A stretch of DNA of 64,000 nucleotides. It comes from Mammaliicoccus lentus (GTDB taxonomy: Bacteria; Bacillota; Bacilli; Staphylococcales; Staphylococcaceae). The notes under the pieces are model-generated. The model saw nothing but the letters and a program-made list of their open reading frames with translations, was not told the DNA's origin and did no database searches. Made by a program: the position numbers and the translations under genes. Positions 32,082 to 42,494 of the stretch are shown piece after piece; position 1 is the stretch's first letter, and every line of letters starts with the position of its first letter. Location: assembly GCF_002902755.1 (NCBI RefSeq), contig NZ_PPRS01000003.1, positions 62,001-126,000 of the forward strand. Direction: 5' to 3'.

Positions 32082-32969
32082 CTAATGTATATAGTTGTAT
32101 GCTTTAGCTGCAGAAGCTGAAATTGTTCGTGAAGAAACAACTCCTACACCTTGATAGTTCATCTCTGATACTTGTAGAGAACCATCAGAGTTAACATTTT
32201 CAACGTATGCTACATGACCGTAGCCACCAGCTGTAGATTGTAATATAGCGCCTGCTGAAGGAGTATTGTTAACTGTATAACCAGATTGTGCAGCTGCATT
32301 AGCCCAATTGTTAGCATTTCCCCAAGTGCTTCCAATATCAGGTCGTTTACTAAATGCATAGTAAGTACATTGACCTGAAGTATATAAATTAGCCCCGCCA
32401 CCTGATGATGGTCTGCTATACGATACTGCAGTAGTTGGCGATTCATTATTAAACGTTGGTAAAGCGTATGCTTGGTAGTCTTCAGTATTATACTCACTAC
32501 CAGTTGAAGTTTGCTCAAATACATATCTTAATAAGCTTTCTTCTTGAGCTGATGCTTCAGGTGCGTTAATTGAAACAGTAGTTGGTTCTGCAGTAGCTTC
32601 ATCGCCAGATAATTGAGCGTCTGCTGATACTAATAATGGTTTACCAACTAAAATAATATCTGATGACAAGTTATTCCATTCTTTTAATTCTGATACAGTT
32701 ACGTCAAATTTTTTAGAGATTTTATTGAGTGTATCGCCTTCTTGTATAACATAAACGTCATCTTTTAATACTTTTATATTTTGTCCTACTGAAACTTCAG
32801 TAGAAATTTTATTTAATTCTTTAAGATTTGAAATAGAAGTCCCATATTCTTGTGCGATAGTTGCTAATGTTTCACCTTCTTTAACTTCATGCTCTGCAGC
32901 AAAAGCTGTTGTTTGTACTAAAGATGTTAAAGCTGTAACAGATGCAAACGTAACTAATGTCTTCTTCAT
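32082..32969 (-). CDS. Secreted LysM-CHAP peptidoglycan hydrolase
   Basis: 295 residues. A signal peptide ([24 protein letters not shown]) precedes two LysM domains (about 28-70 and 73-115; [19 protein letters not shown] and [19 protein letters not shown]) that bind peptidoglycan. After a linker comes a CHAP amidase/endopeptidase domain (190-295) with catalytic Cys in SGQCTYYAF and His in GYGHVAYVE. It should cleave the stem or cross-bridge during wall growth, as SsaA/Sle1-type enzymes do. A WalR-like box lies about 115 bases upstream. RBS AGGAGG. Confidence 0.93.
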   Translation of the reverse strand: MKKTLVTFASVTALTSLVQTTAFAAEHEVKEGETLATIAQEYGTSISNLKELNKISTEVSVGQNIKVLKDDVYVIQEGDTLNKISKKFDVTVSELKEWNNLSSDIILVGKPLLVSADAQLSGDEATAEPTTVSINAPEASAQEESLLRYVFEQTSTGSEYNTEDYQAYALPTFNNESPTTAVSYSRPSSGGGANLYTSGQCTYYAFSKRPDIGSTWGNANNWANAAAQSGYTVNNTPSAGAILQSTAGGYGHVAYVENVNSDGSLQVSEMNYQGVGVVSSRTISASAAKAYNYIH

Positions 32970-33335
32970 GATGGTTAAATCCTCCTGAGATTTATATGTT
33001 TTTATTTATATTTATATTAATTTGAGTTTCCCTCAACTATTACTGGAAATATAATATCATAAAATCATCGCACAAATTCCTTTGTTACATATTCGTAATA
33101 TAAACGTTACCTTTCTATAATTTAAATTAAAAATATCTATAAAGTTTATTATGACAGTCTTAATAGCTAGTATTAAATAATATTCATAATATAATATCGT
33201 CAGAAAAAATCATTGTCGATGGAGAATTTATCCAAAAACCATTTACCAATTCTTATTTCATTAAAATACAATGTAACAATTATAAAAAAAGAAAAATACA
33301 GAGTTATAAGTTTTCGTAACTTATAACTCTGTATT
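32970..33335. other. Long upstream region of the LysM-CHAP gene
   Basis: 366 AT-rich bases with no supported gene. It holds a WalR-like box (33084-33100) and the cytochrome c-551 terminator at the right end. An ATG frame at 33217 runs 35 codons, but it lacks a ribosome site and was not accepted. Confidence 0.6.
33084..33100 (-). promoter_or_regulatory. WalR-like box
   Basis: On the minus strand TATTAC-GAATA-TGTAAC matches the WalR consensus TGTWAH-N5-TGTWAH with one mismatch (second base). It lies upstream of a wall hydrolase, the usual target class of the WalKR system. Confidence 0.4.
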
Positions 33336-33337
33336 TT
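33294..33337 (-). terminator. Terminator after cytochrome c-551 gene
   Basis: AATACAGAGTTATAAG and CTTATAACTCTGTATT form a perfect 16-base stem around TTTTCGTAA. It overlaps the last bases of the cytochrome gene and is followed by TTTTTCTTTTTTT on the minus strand. Confidence 0.85.
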
Positions 33338-33659
33338 ATTTTTGTTCTGCTAACCATTTTGCTACTTCTTTAGCTTCTTTTTCATCAACTACTTTACTCG
33401 GCATACTACCTTTACCTTCATTGATAATTTTCTCTATATCTTGTTCTGATAGTTTAGAACCTACATTTTTCAATGATGGACCAGAAGCACCTTCTAAGTC
33501 TTTACCGTGACAGCCGACACAAGAATTATTTTTAAAAATCTTTTCCCCCTGAGAGCTATATTCTTCAGATTTACTTTCGTCCGATGAAGAATTTCCACAT
33601 CCAGCAAACACTAATGAAGAAGCCGCAACGATTGAAATAATGCCCATTTTAAATCTCAT
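33336..33659 (-). CDS. cccB: Cytochrome c-551 lipoprotein
   Basis: 107 residues. A lipoprotein signal peptide ends with lipobox FAGC (Cys-20), then a Ser/Glu/Lys linker and a small class I cytochrome c domain. The haem motif is Cys-Val-Gly-Cys-His (NSCVGCHGKDLEGASGP), with the axial Met in KGSMPSKVV. It should carry electrons on the outer membrane face to a terminal oxidase. The B. subtilis counterpart also lies beside prfB. Many staphylococci have few or no other c-type cytochromes. Confidence 0.9.
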   Translation of the reverse strand: MRFKMGIISIVAASSLVFAGCGNSSSDESKSEEYSSQGEKIFKNNSCVGCHGKDLEGASGPSLKNVGSKLSEQDIEKIINEGKGSMPSKVVDEKEAKEVAKWLAEQK

Positions 33660-33775
33660 GTTTTACACCCCATATTAATATATAATCACATTAATATTTT
33701 ACCATGATTGTGTTTATTTTAAAACGATATTGTGTATCTTTTCACAAAACCTTAACTATTATGTTCATCAAAAAA

Positions 33776-33815
33776 ATCAGGTGAATTTCTTGTTATTTAA
33801 GAATTTCACCTGATT
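33776..33815 (-). terminator. prfB terminator
   Basis: ATCAGGTGAAATTCTTAA and the matching GAATTTCACCTGAT form a stem right after the prfB stop, followed by TTTTTTGATG on the minus strand. Confidence 0.85.
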
Positions 33816-33830
33816 TTTGTTTACTTTATT

Positions 33831-34944
33831 TTATGATTGCTCGTTTAATTGACTACGTAAATATGCATCTATAAACGGATCAATTTCTCCGTCCATTACT
33901 GCACTTGTATTTCCTGTTTCTTCATTGGTTCTATGATCTTTAACCATCGCATATGGATGGAATACGTAAGAACGTATTTGACTTCCCCACCCAATTTCTT
34001 TCTGCTCACCTCTTATTTCATTTAAAGCAGCAGCTTGTTCTTCTAATTCTCTTTGATAAAGTTTAGCTTTTAACATTTTCATTGCTTGCTCTCTGTTTTT
34101 AATTTGAGAACGCTCATTTTGACAAGTAACAACGATGCCTGTTGGTTGGTGTGTAATACGCACCGCTGAATCAGTAGTATTAACGTGCTGTCCACCTGCA
34201 CCGGATGCTCTATAAGTGTCTACTGATATATCTTCAGAATTAACTTCGATTTCAATTTTTTCATTATTAAATTCTGGTGTAACTTCACAAGAAACAAATG
34301 ATGTATGTCTTCTTCCCGAAGAATCAAATGGAGAAATACGTACTAATCTATGAACACCTTTTTCAGCTCTTAAATAGCCATAAGCATTGTGCCCTTTAAT
34401 TAATAAAGTTACACTTTTAATTCCTGCTTCATCACCATTTTGGTAATCTAATGTCTCAACTTTAAAGCCTTTATGTTCAGCGAATCGTTGATACATTCTG
34501 AGTAACATAGAACCCCAATCTTGAGATTCTGTTCCGCCAGCACCAGGATGTAATTCTAATATCGCATTATTCTCGTCATGCTCTCCATTTAATAATAGAT
34601 TCAATTCAAATTGTTCTATATCTTTATTAATTGTTTTTAAGTCAGACTCTAAAGCTTTATGCATATCTTCGTTATATTCTTCTTGTAGTAATTCAATCGT
34701 TGTATACAAATCTTCAATTTGATTTTCTAAATTATAAAAATCATTTACAACTGACTTGAGTGCATTATTTTTATTAATAATTTCTTGTGCTTTATTCTGA
34801 TCATCCCAAAAAGAAGGATCAACCATCATTTCTTCATATTCTTGTATGTTTGTCTCTTTATTTTCTAAGTCAAAGAGACCCCCTGATGTTTAATAATTTT
34901 TCATTATGCTTATTTAAAATCTGTTTAATTTCCGTTAATTCCAT
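33831..34944 (-). CDS. prfB: Peptide chain release factor 2 (programmed +1 frameshift)
   Basis: Ends translation at UGA and UAA. Translation starts at ATG 34944 ([18 protein letters not shown]), reaches AGGGGG-TCT-CTT-TGA-C and must shift +1 at CTT (TGA at 34872-34870) to continue as [17 protein letters not shown]. This is the classic RF2 autoregulatory site with an internal Shine-Dalgarno. Later features are the tripeptide anticodon SPF ([13 protein letters not shown]) and the catalytic GGQ ([10 protein letters not shown]). A frame opened at an internal ATG would miss the first about 40 residues. Directly downstream of secA, as in B. subtilis. Confidence 0.97.
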
Positions 34945-34956
34945 AATTTAACTCCT

Positions 34957-37488
34957 TTACGCTTTACCGTGACAATTTTTATATTTTTTGCCGCTTCCAC
35001 AAGGACAAGGGTCATTTCGACCTACTTGTTCATCTTTAACAATCGGTTTAGGTTTTACTTTTTCTTTACCGTCGTTTGCTCCAACGTGTTTAGCTTCACC
35101 AATTTCAACTTGTTGACGTTCTACTTGTTCACCGCGGTCAATTGTAGCTTTTAAAATATACTTACTTACTTCGTCTTCAATGTCACTTAACATTGTTTCA
35201 AATAATTCTAAACCTTCATTTTGATATTCACGCAATGGATTTATTTGACCATAAGATCTCAAGTGAATACCTGTACGTAATTGATCCATCGTATCGATAT
35301 GATCTGTCCATTTACGGTCTATCGTTCTTAATACAATCATACGTTCAAATTCAGACATTTGATCTCCGAATTCTTCTTGTTGATGTTTATATTGGTCTTT
35401 AATTTTCTCAAGTACAATTTCTTGGATATCTTCATAGTCTCTTCCACGTATATCATCTGCTTTAATTACACCAGGTTGTAGATAAGAATCTTCGATATAT
35501 TGAACAAGTGCTTCATAATCAATATCATCTTCATTAGCAGATAAATGATAGTTTATACCACGTTCAAGAGAAGATTTAATCATACCTTTAACGATATTTT
35601 CGACATTATCATTTTCAATAATATCATTACGTTCACCGTATATAATTTCACGTTGTTGTCTTAAGACATCATCATATTCTAATAGACGTTTACGAGCATC
35701 AAAGTTATTACCTTCAACACGTTTTTGAGCAGACTCTACCGCTCTTGAAACCATTTTTGATTCAATAGGTGTATCATCATTCATACCTAGTCTGCCCATC
35801 AATGATTGCATGCGTTCAGAGCCGAATCTCACCATTAATTCATCTTGTAACGATAAATAGAATCTACTTTTACCAACGTCACCTTGACGTCCAGAACGAC
35901 CTCTTAATTGGTCATCAATACGTCTAGATTCATGTCTTTCTGTACCGATAACTGCTAGTCCACCTAATTCTATAACGCCTTCGCCTAGTTTAATGTCTGT
36001 ACCACGACCAGCCATGTTTGTCGCGATTGTAACAGCGCCTTTTTCACCAGCGCTTTGAATAATTTCCGCTTCACGTTCATGGTTTTTCGCGTTTAAAACA
36101 TCATGTCTTACGCCTTTTTTCTTCAGTAAGTTCGAGATATATTCACTCGTTTCAACCGCTACTGTACCTAATAGTACTGGTTGACCTTTTTTGTATAATT
36201 CGATGACATCTCTAACTACAGCATCAAACTTACCTTTTTGAGACGCAAATATCATATCTGCTTCATCTTTACGTTGAATAGGTCTATTAGTAGGAATTTG
36301 AGTTACAGTCATATTATAAATGTTTCTAAATTCTTCTTCTTCCGTCTTAGCAGTACCTGTCATACCAGATAATTTATTGTACATTCTAAAGAAGTTTTGG
36401 AATGTAATAGAAGCCATTGTTTTAGACTCATTTTGAATTTCTAATCCTTCCTTAGCTTCAATAGCTTGATGCAATCCATCTGAGAAACGACGGCCCGGCA
36501 TTGTACGACCAGTAAATTGGTCAACAATCATTATTTCACCGTCTTCAACAACATAGTCCTTGTCTTTAAACATCGTACGATTTGCTTTTAATGCAATGTT
36601 GACATGATGCATTAAGTTTACATTTTTAACATCGAACAAGTTATCTATTTTAAACATGCGTTCTGCTTTATCAATACCTTGTTCAGTTAACGTAATCGCT
36701 TTTGTCTTTTCATCATACGTAAAGTCATCTTCATCTTTTAACATTTTAACGAAAACATTTGCTTGAGTATAAAGTGTCGTAGATTTTTCTGCTTCACCAG
36801 ATATGATTAACGGTGTTCTCGCTTCGTCAATTAAAATAGAGTCGACTTCATCGATAATCGCAAAGTTTAATGGTCTCATTACGCGGTCATCTTTGTATGT
36901 GACCATGTTATCTCTTAAATAGTCAAAGCCTAATTCATTATTCGTACTATACGTAATATCTGCAGCATATGCCGCTCTTTTTTCTTCTGTACTTAAAGAA
37001 TTTAAATTCAAGCCTACAGATAAACCTAAGAAGTTGTATAGTTTTGCCATTTCTTCACTTTGGAAACTAGATAAATATTCGTTTACTGTAACAACATGTA
37101 CCCCTCTGCCACTCAGAGCATTTAAATATACAGGCATTGTTGCTGTTAACGTTTTACCTTCACCAGTTTTCATTTCTGATATATCACCACGATGAATTGC
37201 AATACCACCCATAACTTGTACTTTAAATGGTGTCATGCTAAATACACGTGTAGAAGCTTCTCTTACGATTGCATATGCTTCTGGAAGTATTTTATCTAAA
37301 TACTTTTCTTGTTTTTTATAATCTTCTATCTCTGCTAATTCTTTTTGGTATTGTACTGTCTTTTCTCTTAATTGGTCATCTGTTAGTTTTGCAATTTCGT
37401 CTTCAAAACCGATGACTTGATCTGCTAATTTTGCAAGTGATTTTACAACTCGCTTATTACCATCAGCTAATTTTGATAAAAAACCCAT
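34957..37488 (-). CDS. secA: Protein translocase ATPase SecA
   Basis: 843 residues from ATG 37488 ([11 protein letters not shown]), chosen over an upstream start because of GGAGAG ahead of it and the family N-terminus. It drives preproteins through Sec[14 protein letters not shown] is Walker A (about residue 100), [19 protein letters not shown] the DEAD-type motif II region, and [16 protein letters not shown] motif [23 protein letters not shown] is the scaffold helix, and the zinc-binding tail [16 protein letters not shown] ends the protein. The SecG partner is at 6218. Confidence 0.99.
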   Translation of the reverse strand: MGFLSKLADGNKRVVKSLAKLADQVIGFEDEIAKLTDDQLREKTVQYQKELAEIEDYKKQEKYLDKILPEAYAIVREASTRVFSMTPFKVQVMGGIAIHRGDISEMKTGEGKTLTATMPVYLNALSGRGVHVVTVNEYLSSFQSEEMAKLYNFLGLSVGLNLNSLSTEEKRAAYAADITYSTNNELGFDYLRDNMVTYKDDRVMRPLNFAIIDEVDSILIDEARTPLIISGEAEKSTTLYTQANVFVKMLKDEDDFTYDEKTKAITLTEQGIDKAERMFKIDNLFDVKNVNLMHHVNIALKANRTMFKDKDYVVEDGEIMIVDQFTGRTMPGRRFSDGLHQAIEAKEGLEIQNESKTMASITFQNFFRMYNKLSGMTGTAKTEEEEFRNIYNMTVTQIPTNRPIQRKDEADMIFASQKGKFDAVVRDVIELYKKGQPVLLGTVAVETSEYISNLLKKKGVRHDVLNAKNHEREAEIIQSAGEKGAVTIATNMAGRGTDIKLGEGVIELGGLAVIGTERHESRRIDDQLRGRSGRQGDVGKSRFYLSLQDELMVRFGSERMQSLMGRLGMNDDTPIESKMVSRAVESAQKRVEGNNFDARKRLLEYDDVLRQQREIIYGERNDIIENDNVENIVKGMIKSSLERGINYHLSANEDDIDYEALVQYIEDSYLQPGVIKADDIRGRDYEDIQEIVLEKIKDQYKHQQEEFGDQMSEFERMIVLRTIDRKWTDHIDTMDQLRTGIHLRSYGQINPLREYQNEGLELFETMLSDIEDEVSKYILKATIDRGEQVERQQVEIGEAKHVGANDGKEKVKPKPIVKDEQVGRNDPCPCGSGKKYKNCHGKA

Positions 37489-37611
37489 TTTGTTCTCTCC
37501 TTCAACTAGGAAACTAGTAATCTTACAACAATATATCATAACACTTTTATTTTTATTTTTATACTATTTAAGATTACCACCTCTTTTAACGAAAAGCTAT
37601 TATTACACAAA

Positions 37612-37644
37612 GAAAACTGACACAGAAGTTCTGCATCAGTTTTC
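37612..37644 (-). terminator. hpf terminator
   Basis: GAAAACTGATG...TCAGTTTTC forms a stem of nine or more pairs just after the hpf stop, with TTTGTGTAAT following on the minus strand. Confidence 0.7.
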
Positions 37645-37655
37645 GGTTTATTCAT

Positions 37656-38219
37656 TTATTGTATTGATGTTTCAATTAAACCATATTTACCGTCTTTACG
37701 TTTGTAAACTATACTTGTTCCATCTGTTTCTGCATCTGTGAAGATGTAGAAATCATGACCTAGTAGATTCATTTGTAAAACAGCTTCTTCAGAATCCATA
37801 GGTTTCAATGCGAACTGTTTAGAACGAATAATTTCTATTTCACTATCGCTTTCTTCGTTTTCCTCCGGATAACCAGGTTCAGTAGTAGCGAATATGTCTT
37901 TTTCTCGTCCTTTATCACGATACTTTCTGTTTACTTTTGTTTTGTACTTACGCACTTGTCTTTCTAATTTGTTAGTTATTAAGTCGATTCCAGCATATAA
38001 ATCATCATGTTTTTCTTCAGCTCTTAAAGTAACTTCTTTCAACGGAATTGTTACTTCAACTTTACTACTTGAATCCTGATAAGTTTTAATTTTAACATGA
38101 GCTATCGCTTCTGGGACATTTGTAAAGTAACGTTCTAATTTACCTACTTTGTCCTCAATATAATTTCTTATCGGATCAGTCACTGTGATGTTTTCACCAT
38201 GAATTTCAAATCTGATCAT
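37656..38219 (-). CDS. hpf: Long-form ribosome hibernation promoting factor
   Basis: 187 residues. The N-terminal S30AE domain (1-100, [32 protein letters not shown]) blocks the decoding site. A charged linker ([19 protein letters not shown]) leads to a C-terminal dimerisation domain (about 130-187, [44 protein letters not shown]). The long form makes 100S ribosome dimers by itself in Firmicutes. Between comFC and secA, the usual order. Confidence 0.98.
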   Translation of the reverse strand: MIRFEIHGENITVTDPIRNYIEDKVGKLERYFTNVPEAIAHVKIKTYQDSSSKVEVTIPLKEVTLRAEEKHDDLYAGIDLITNKLERQVRKYKTKVNRKYRDKGREKDIFATTEPGYPEENEESDSEIEIIRSKQFALKPMDSEEAVLQMNLLGHDFYIFTDAETDGTSIVYKRKDGKYGLIETSIQ

Positions 38220-38285
38220 AAAGCACCGACTCCTTTAATGCGCTATTCTCTTTGTGTTTCTTCCTACTATTATTTTACCATTATT

Positions 38286-38960
38286 TTATCCTCTTGCAAA
38301 TGTTAAGGCATCTAGTTTTCTGATTTTTCTAACAAATAAATGCTCGGCCATTTGATGTAATGTTAGACCCGTCGTATAGATATCATCTACTAGTAATATT
38401 TTTTTATTTTCTAAGTTTATTTCGTCGATTAATTTAAATGGATTATTTTGTTCTGACCTTTCTGTTTTCGACAAGCAAGCTTGTTTTTTTCGTTCTTCTG
38501 TTTGAAATAGTTGTGTATAAGGTATGTTTTGTTTATCTAATACGTACGCAACATGATCGAAAGTTCTATTTCTTAGTTTATTATCATTAATAGGTGCTGG
38601 CACGATTAAATCATAATTTTTAATTATCTTTCTAGGTATTTGAAATATTTCGTACAAAGCTAAATCTCCAGAAAATTTATATTGATGCATCAATGTTTTA
38701 ATGAAAGTTTGATAATCATAAAGTGTATGTAGTTGATTAATTAATTTATAACTTTGAGATAACCACATACAATCTAAACATTCATGTTCATCTTCTGATA
38801 ATATTTTCAAACATTTTGTACATCTTCGTACATTATGATTAAACGTCAAATTTAACCGGCAAGATTGGCATATGTTTTGAGATTGATTAAATAAATTCAA
38901 TAAATTTATCGATTCATTTATTGAATTTTGACAGATTAAGCATTTTTTCACTTTAACCAT
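38286..38960 (-). CDS. comFC: ComF family protein (phosphoribosyltransferase fold)
   Basis: 224 residues. Paired cysteines at the N-terminus (CLICQNS, CQSCR, CTKC, CLDC) make zinc fingers. The C-terminal half has the PRT signature KKILLVDDIYTTGLTLHQMAEHL. Needed for DNA uptake together with the ComFA helicase. Overlaps comFA by 13 bases. Competence is usually cryptic in staphylococci and depends on SigH, so expression may be rare. Confidence 0.92.
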   Translation of the reverse strand: MVKVKKCLICQNSINESINLLNLFNQSQNICQSCRLNLTFNHNVRRCTKCLKILSEDEHECLDCMWLSQSYKLINQLHTLYDYQTFIKTLMHQYKFSGDLALYEIFQIPRKIIKNYDLIVPAPINDNKLRNRTFDHVAYVLDKQNIPYTQLFQTEERKKQACLSKTERSEQNNPFKLIDEINLENKKILLVDDIYTTGLTLHQMAEHLFVRKIRKLDALTFARG

Positions 38961-40234
38961 CCTCTTTCTTTAGCAAGTTTATTCATGCTCATAATTTCTT
39001 TTCTTGCTAAGTCCATTTCTTTAGTTATCCCTTTGTTGTAACATATTACGTTTCCTGTCGGATTAGAAGTCTTTCTACCGACTCTTCCTGCAATTTGAAT
39101 AATAGCACTTGAAGTAAACATATCTGTTCGAATAATTACAACATCCAATGCTGGTAACGTAACACCTCTCTCTAAAATAGTCGTTGTAAACATGATATCA
39201 ACTTCGTTATTTCTTAAACGACTAACTTTCTCATGTCTTTCTGGATCTTGACTCGATACACATTCAATCTTTGAAAAGTACTGCGTATATAGTTTGAATA
39301 CAGATTCCATATAATTAATATCGTGGAAAAATACAAATGTTTTTCTATTTTCATTAACTTGTCTTTTTAAAAATTTTAGTAATTTATGATTTATTTTTGT
39401 TGTCTTAACAATATTATAATGAAATTCTGGTACAGGTAGAGGGTGTCCGTGATAGCGTGCAGGTAAAGTTATTATTTGATGTTCTTTGAAAAGTGAACGC
39501 AGTTGTTTGTTAGGAGTAGCAGTTAAATAAATATGACTAGATTGTATACGAGTTGCTTTACTTATCGTTGTCATTAACTGATTGTCCATTTCTAAAGGAA
39601 ATGCATCAACCTCGTCAACGATTACCACATCAAAATGTTGATAATATCTCATCAACTGATGAACTGTAGATACAATAAAGGTACTGTCAAATTTAGCAAA
39701 CTGTCCTTCATATAATAAATCTAGTTGTTCATCAACAAAAGCCTGTTTCAACCTTAAATATACTTCTTTAACAACATCTACTCTTGGAGAGACAACAGCC
39801 ACGTTATAACCTTTACGTCTTGCTTTAGAAATACCTTCAAAAATCATTTCTGTCTTTCCTGCACCTGTAACTGCGTGCAATAGCAATGGGGAATGTGACA
39901 AGATAGCTTCACTAACCTTTTGAGAAGCTAGTTCTTGTTGAGGACTTAATTTAAAATCTAGTTTAAAGTATCCGGATGTCTCTTCTCTGTGACTTTCTAT
40001 CACGTATATATTTTTACAACTTTGAACTTCACCAAGTTGAATACAACTTCTACAATAAATAGTTTCTTTATTACAGTGGTAACAATAATAATGATAGAAC
40101 ATCCTTTGATCAGTATTTGTACATTGATTACATTTATACTTATCATTAACGATTGTAACCCCTGGTAAAGTTTTTAAAATTTTTTCATCAGTAATGTCAC
40201 TTAAATCATGACAAATACGGCCATAATATTTCAT
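38948..40234 (-). CDS. comFA: ComFA, DEAD-type DNA translocase for transformation
   Basis: 428 residues from ATG 40234, which has GGAGG four bases upstream; a further upstream in-frame ATG lies inside the degV terminator and is unlikely. Pulls single-stranded DNA into the cell during transformation. A four-cysteine zinc module (CNQC...CYHC...CRSC) is at about 30-70, then Walker A TGAGKTE, VDEVDAFP (DEVD box), LTATPNK and the motif VI region IQIAGRVGRK. Forms an operon with comFC. Confidence 0.93.
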   Translation of the reverse strand: MKYYGRICHDLSDITDEKILKTLPGVTIVNDKYKCNQCTNTDQRMFYHYYCYHCNKETIYCRSCIQLGEVQSCKNIYVIESHREETSGYFKLDFKLSPQQELASQKVSEAILSHSPLLLHAVTGAGKTEMIFEGISKARRKGYNVAVVSPRVDVVKEVYLRLKQAFVDEQLDLLYEGQFAKFDSTFIVSTVHQLMRYYQHFDVVIVDEVDAFPLEMDNQLMTTISKATRIQSSHIYLTATPNKQLRSLFKEHQIITLPARYHGHPLPVPEFHYNIVKTTKINHKLLKFLKRQVNENRKTFVFFHDINYMESVFKLYTQYFSKIECVSSQDPERHEKVSRLRNNEVDIMFTTTILERGVTLPALDVVIIRTDMFTSSAIIQIAGRVGRKTSNPTGNVICYNKGITKEMDLARKEIMSMNKLAKERGWLK

Positions 40235-40251
40235 ATTACCTCCAATAAAAA

Positions 40252-40279
40252 AGCGCAAAAAGCATATGCTTTTTGTGCT
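40252..40279 (-). terminator. degV terminator
   Basis: AGCACAAAAAGCATATGCTTTTTGCGCT is a near-perfect palindrome on the minus strand, ten bases past the degV stop, followed by TTTTTTATTGG. Confidence 0.85.
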
Positions 40280-40288
40280 GACATTATA

Positions 40289-41152
40289 TTATTTTGTTAA
40301 ATCGATTGGTGTTGTTGTATAGCCTACACCTAAAGAGCCTTCTCCTAAATGTGTTCCGATGACAGGACCAAAGTAACTAATAATTACATTTGCTTTTGGA
40401 AACTTTTCTTCTAGTTGTTTCTTCCAAGCAAGTGCGCCTTCTTCATCATTGGCATGTATAACACAGATTGAAACTTCCGAAGACTGGTCTATTTCTTTAG
40501 CAATTTGTTCTTCGATTCGTTTCATTGCTCTTTTTTTCGTTCTAACCTTCTCATAAGGGACAATTTTAGTATCAACAAAATGAAGTATAGGTTTCACCTG
40601 TAACATTGTGCCTACTAAAGCTTGAGCGCCATTAAGACGTCCGCCCTTTTTAAGGTTGTTTAAATCATCAACTATAAAGTATGCATTTGCTGCTTGCTTC
40701 ATTTCTTCTAATTGCTTTAAAATGCTTTCAAGCGGCACATTCTCTCGAATAAGTTGACTAGCTTTCAACGTGTAAAAGCCTTGAACCATACAAGATATTT
40801 CTGAGTCAAATGGATGTACTTTTATACCTTCAACCATAGAGTTTGCAGTAATAGCACCTTGGTAAGCACCGCTAATACCACTGGATAGATGAATTGCAAT
40901 CACATCTGTATATCCTTCTCTTTCCAATTCTTCTAATAACGCTACATAGTCTCCAATTGTAGGTTGAGAAGTAGTTGGTAATTGTGTTTCATTTCTCATT
41001 CTTTTATAAAAATCTTCCGTATTTAAATCTATTAATTCTCTGTATGTTTCATCTTTAAAAATCACATTTAAAGGGATTATTTTAATTTGATATTCATCAA
41101 TATAAGCCTGATCTAAATATGCTGTCGAATCCGTTATTACAGCAATTTTCAT
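40289..41152 (-). CDS. DegV family fatty-acid-binding protein
   Basis: 287 residues, a full DegV domain: VITDSTAYLD at the N-terminus, FYKRMRNETQLPTTSQPT (fatty-acid-contacting Thr/Ser) at about 48-65, and IHLSSGISGAYQGA at about 88-100. GPVIGTHLGEGSLGVGY is at the end. Members bind fatty acids, and some act as FakB subunits that present exogenous fatty acids to the kinase FakA. Located between comFA and a lipoprotein gene as in relatives. Which fatty acid is bound cannot be told. Confidence 0.92.
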   Translation of the reverse strand: MKIAVITDSTAYLDQAYIDEYQIKIIPLNVIFKDETYRELIDLNTEDFYKRMRNETQLPTTSQPTIGDYVALLEELEREGYTDVIAIHLSSGISGAYQGAITANSMVEGIKVHPFDSEISCMVQGFYTLKASQLIRENVPLESILKQLEEMKQAANAYFIVDDLNNLKKGGRLNGAQALVGTMLQVKPILHFVDTKIVPYEKVRTKKRAMKRIEEQIAKEIDQSSEVSICVIHANDEEGALAWKKQLEEKFPKANVIISYFGPVIGTHLGEGSLGVGYTTTPIDLTK

Positions 41153-41226
41153 AAAATTTTTCCTCCTAGATTCTCTTCCATAAACATCATATCTAATAAA
41201 CAGATATTTGAAAAGTACTTTATCTA

Positions 41227-41745
41227 TTAAATTGCTGCTTGTGCCATTTTAGAATACTTATAAGTGTTATCTTTCTTAACAAGTGTTACGACTTCATTAA
41301 ATGATTTTTTTTCATCATCTCCACCACTTTTCGGGTGAGCTGTAGTATCTACATTATAAAACACAACAACCTTATCTTTATCTTTTTCTAAAAATTTAAT
41401 ATTAGAAATTTTTTTATCAAACTTATAATCTTTAAGCGTATCTTGTAAAACTGACTTTTCTTCTTTAACATCTAACTGTTTTGAATCATGATCTATCGTA
41501 TCAATATACTTATCTACATTACCTTCGTTTAAAGATTCCCTATTTTTCTCAATCGCATCTTTAACAGCTTTCTCTGTATCTTTATCTACCTCAATTGTTT
41601 CTTTCGGATTGCCTTTATCATCTAATAATACACCTTGGCTATCGTCTTTATCCTTCGTTTCTTGTTTAGGTTCATCTTTAGAACCACACGCCGCTAATAT
41701 TAAAGTCAAAGCTATGCATAAAAATATTAATTTATTCTTCTTCAA
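41227..41745 (-). CDS. Lipoprotein, NTF2-like-looking C-terminus
   Basis: 172 residues starting at TTG 41745, with AAAGGA upstream; the alternative TTG at 41775 has no ribosome site. Signal peptide KKNKLIFLCIALTLILAAC with lipobox LAAC. A Lys/Asp/Glu-rich linker follows. The rest, about 100 residues (ETIEVDKDTEKAVKDAIEKNRESLNEGNVDKYIDTIDHDS...), suggests a small cone-shaped NTF2/DUF4878-like domain, which is only a guess. Surface anchored; function unknown. Confidence 0.75.
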   Translation of the reverse strand: MKKNKLIFLCIALTLILAACGSKDEPKQETKDKDDSQGVLLDDKGNPKETIEVDKDTEKAVKDAIEKNRESLNEGNVDKYIDTIDHDSKQLDVKEEKSVLQDTLKDYKFDKKISNIKFLEKDKDKVVVFYNVDTTAHPKSGGDDEKKSFNEVVTLVKKDNTYKYSKMAQAAI

Positions 41746-41826
41746 TTGATACAATCCTTTCCCGTCTAATTTCAATAGTATATAATATATCGTAACAGAT
41801 AACGATGTAAAGGGAGAAGTTTTAAC

Positions 41827-42477
41827 ATGGCTGAAGGACTAATTACTATAAAAGCACCACATGAAACTGAAATAATAATAAATAAATCTAGATTTATAGC
41901 GAGTATTCACCCGGCCGAAACAGAAGAAGAAGCTAAAGCATTCATACAGCAAAAGAAAAAAGAACATCATTCAGCGACTCATAACTGCTCAAGTTACGTC
42001 ATCGGACCAACTATGCTCACACAAAAAGCCAATGATGACGGAGAGCCTTCTGGAACTGCTGGTGTACCAATGCTCGAAGTATTAAAAAAGCAACAATTAC
42101 ATAATGTAGTTGTTGTGGTTACCCGTTACTTTGGTGGCATAAAACTTGGTGCCGGAGGACTTATCAGAGCTTACGGAAGTGCAGTAAGCCAAGTGATTAA
42201 TGAAATCGGTCGTATCATTTTACTTGAAGCTATACCGTTTGAAGTCACTTTAGATTATGATCAAACGGGTCGTTTTGAATATGAATTACAACAAACAGAA
42301 TATATGCTTGTTGATACAGCCTACACTGATAAAGTGAAATATACGATACACGTGATTGCCTCAGAAGAAGAAAACTTTATGAATTTCTTAGATGAAATTA
42401 ATCAAGGAAAATACGAATTAAATAGAGAAGAAACTATTGCCTTACCGTTTCCATATAACAAAGAAGAAGAACGCTAA
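41827..42477 (+). CDS. YigZ/IMPACT family protein (YvyE-like)
   Basis: 216 residues. The N-terminal UPF0029 domain has the signatures KSRFIASIHPAETEEEAKAFI, HHSATHNCSSYVIG, DDGEPSGTAGVPML and VTRYFGGIKLGAGGLIRAYG. A C-terminal DUF1949 domain (about 140-210) follows. Related to the IMPACT regulators of translation; the bacterial role is not settled. In B. subtilis the homologue yvyE is next to tagO, as here. It is transcribed against tagO, and the two share a terminator. Confidence 0.93.
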   Translation: MAEGLITIKAPHETEIIINKSRFIASIHPAETEEEAKAFIQQKKKEHHSATHNCSSYVIGPTMLTQKANDDGEPSGTAGVPMLEVLKKQQLHNVVVVVTRYFGGIKLGAGGLIRAYGSAVSQVINEIGRIILLEAIPFEVTLDYDQTGRFEYELQQTEYMLVDTAYTDKVKYTIHVIASEEENFMNFLDEINQGKYELNREETIALPFPYNKEEER

Positions 42478-42494
42478 ATTTAGCGTTCTTCTTT
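42463..42494. terminator. Shared bidirectional terminator of yigZ and tagO
   Basis: GAAGAACGCTAAA and TTTAGCGTTCTTC form a perfect 26-base palindrome that covers both convergent stop codons (42475-42477 and 42480-42482). The coding ends themselves make the stem. Confidence 0.85.

Noticed and set aside
33217-33324. 35-codon ORF upstream of the LysM-CHAP gene
   Set aside because: No ribosome site, very AT-rich, and it ends within a terminator stem.
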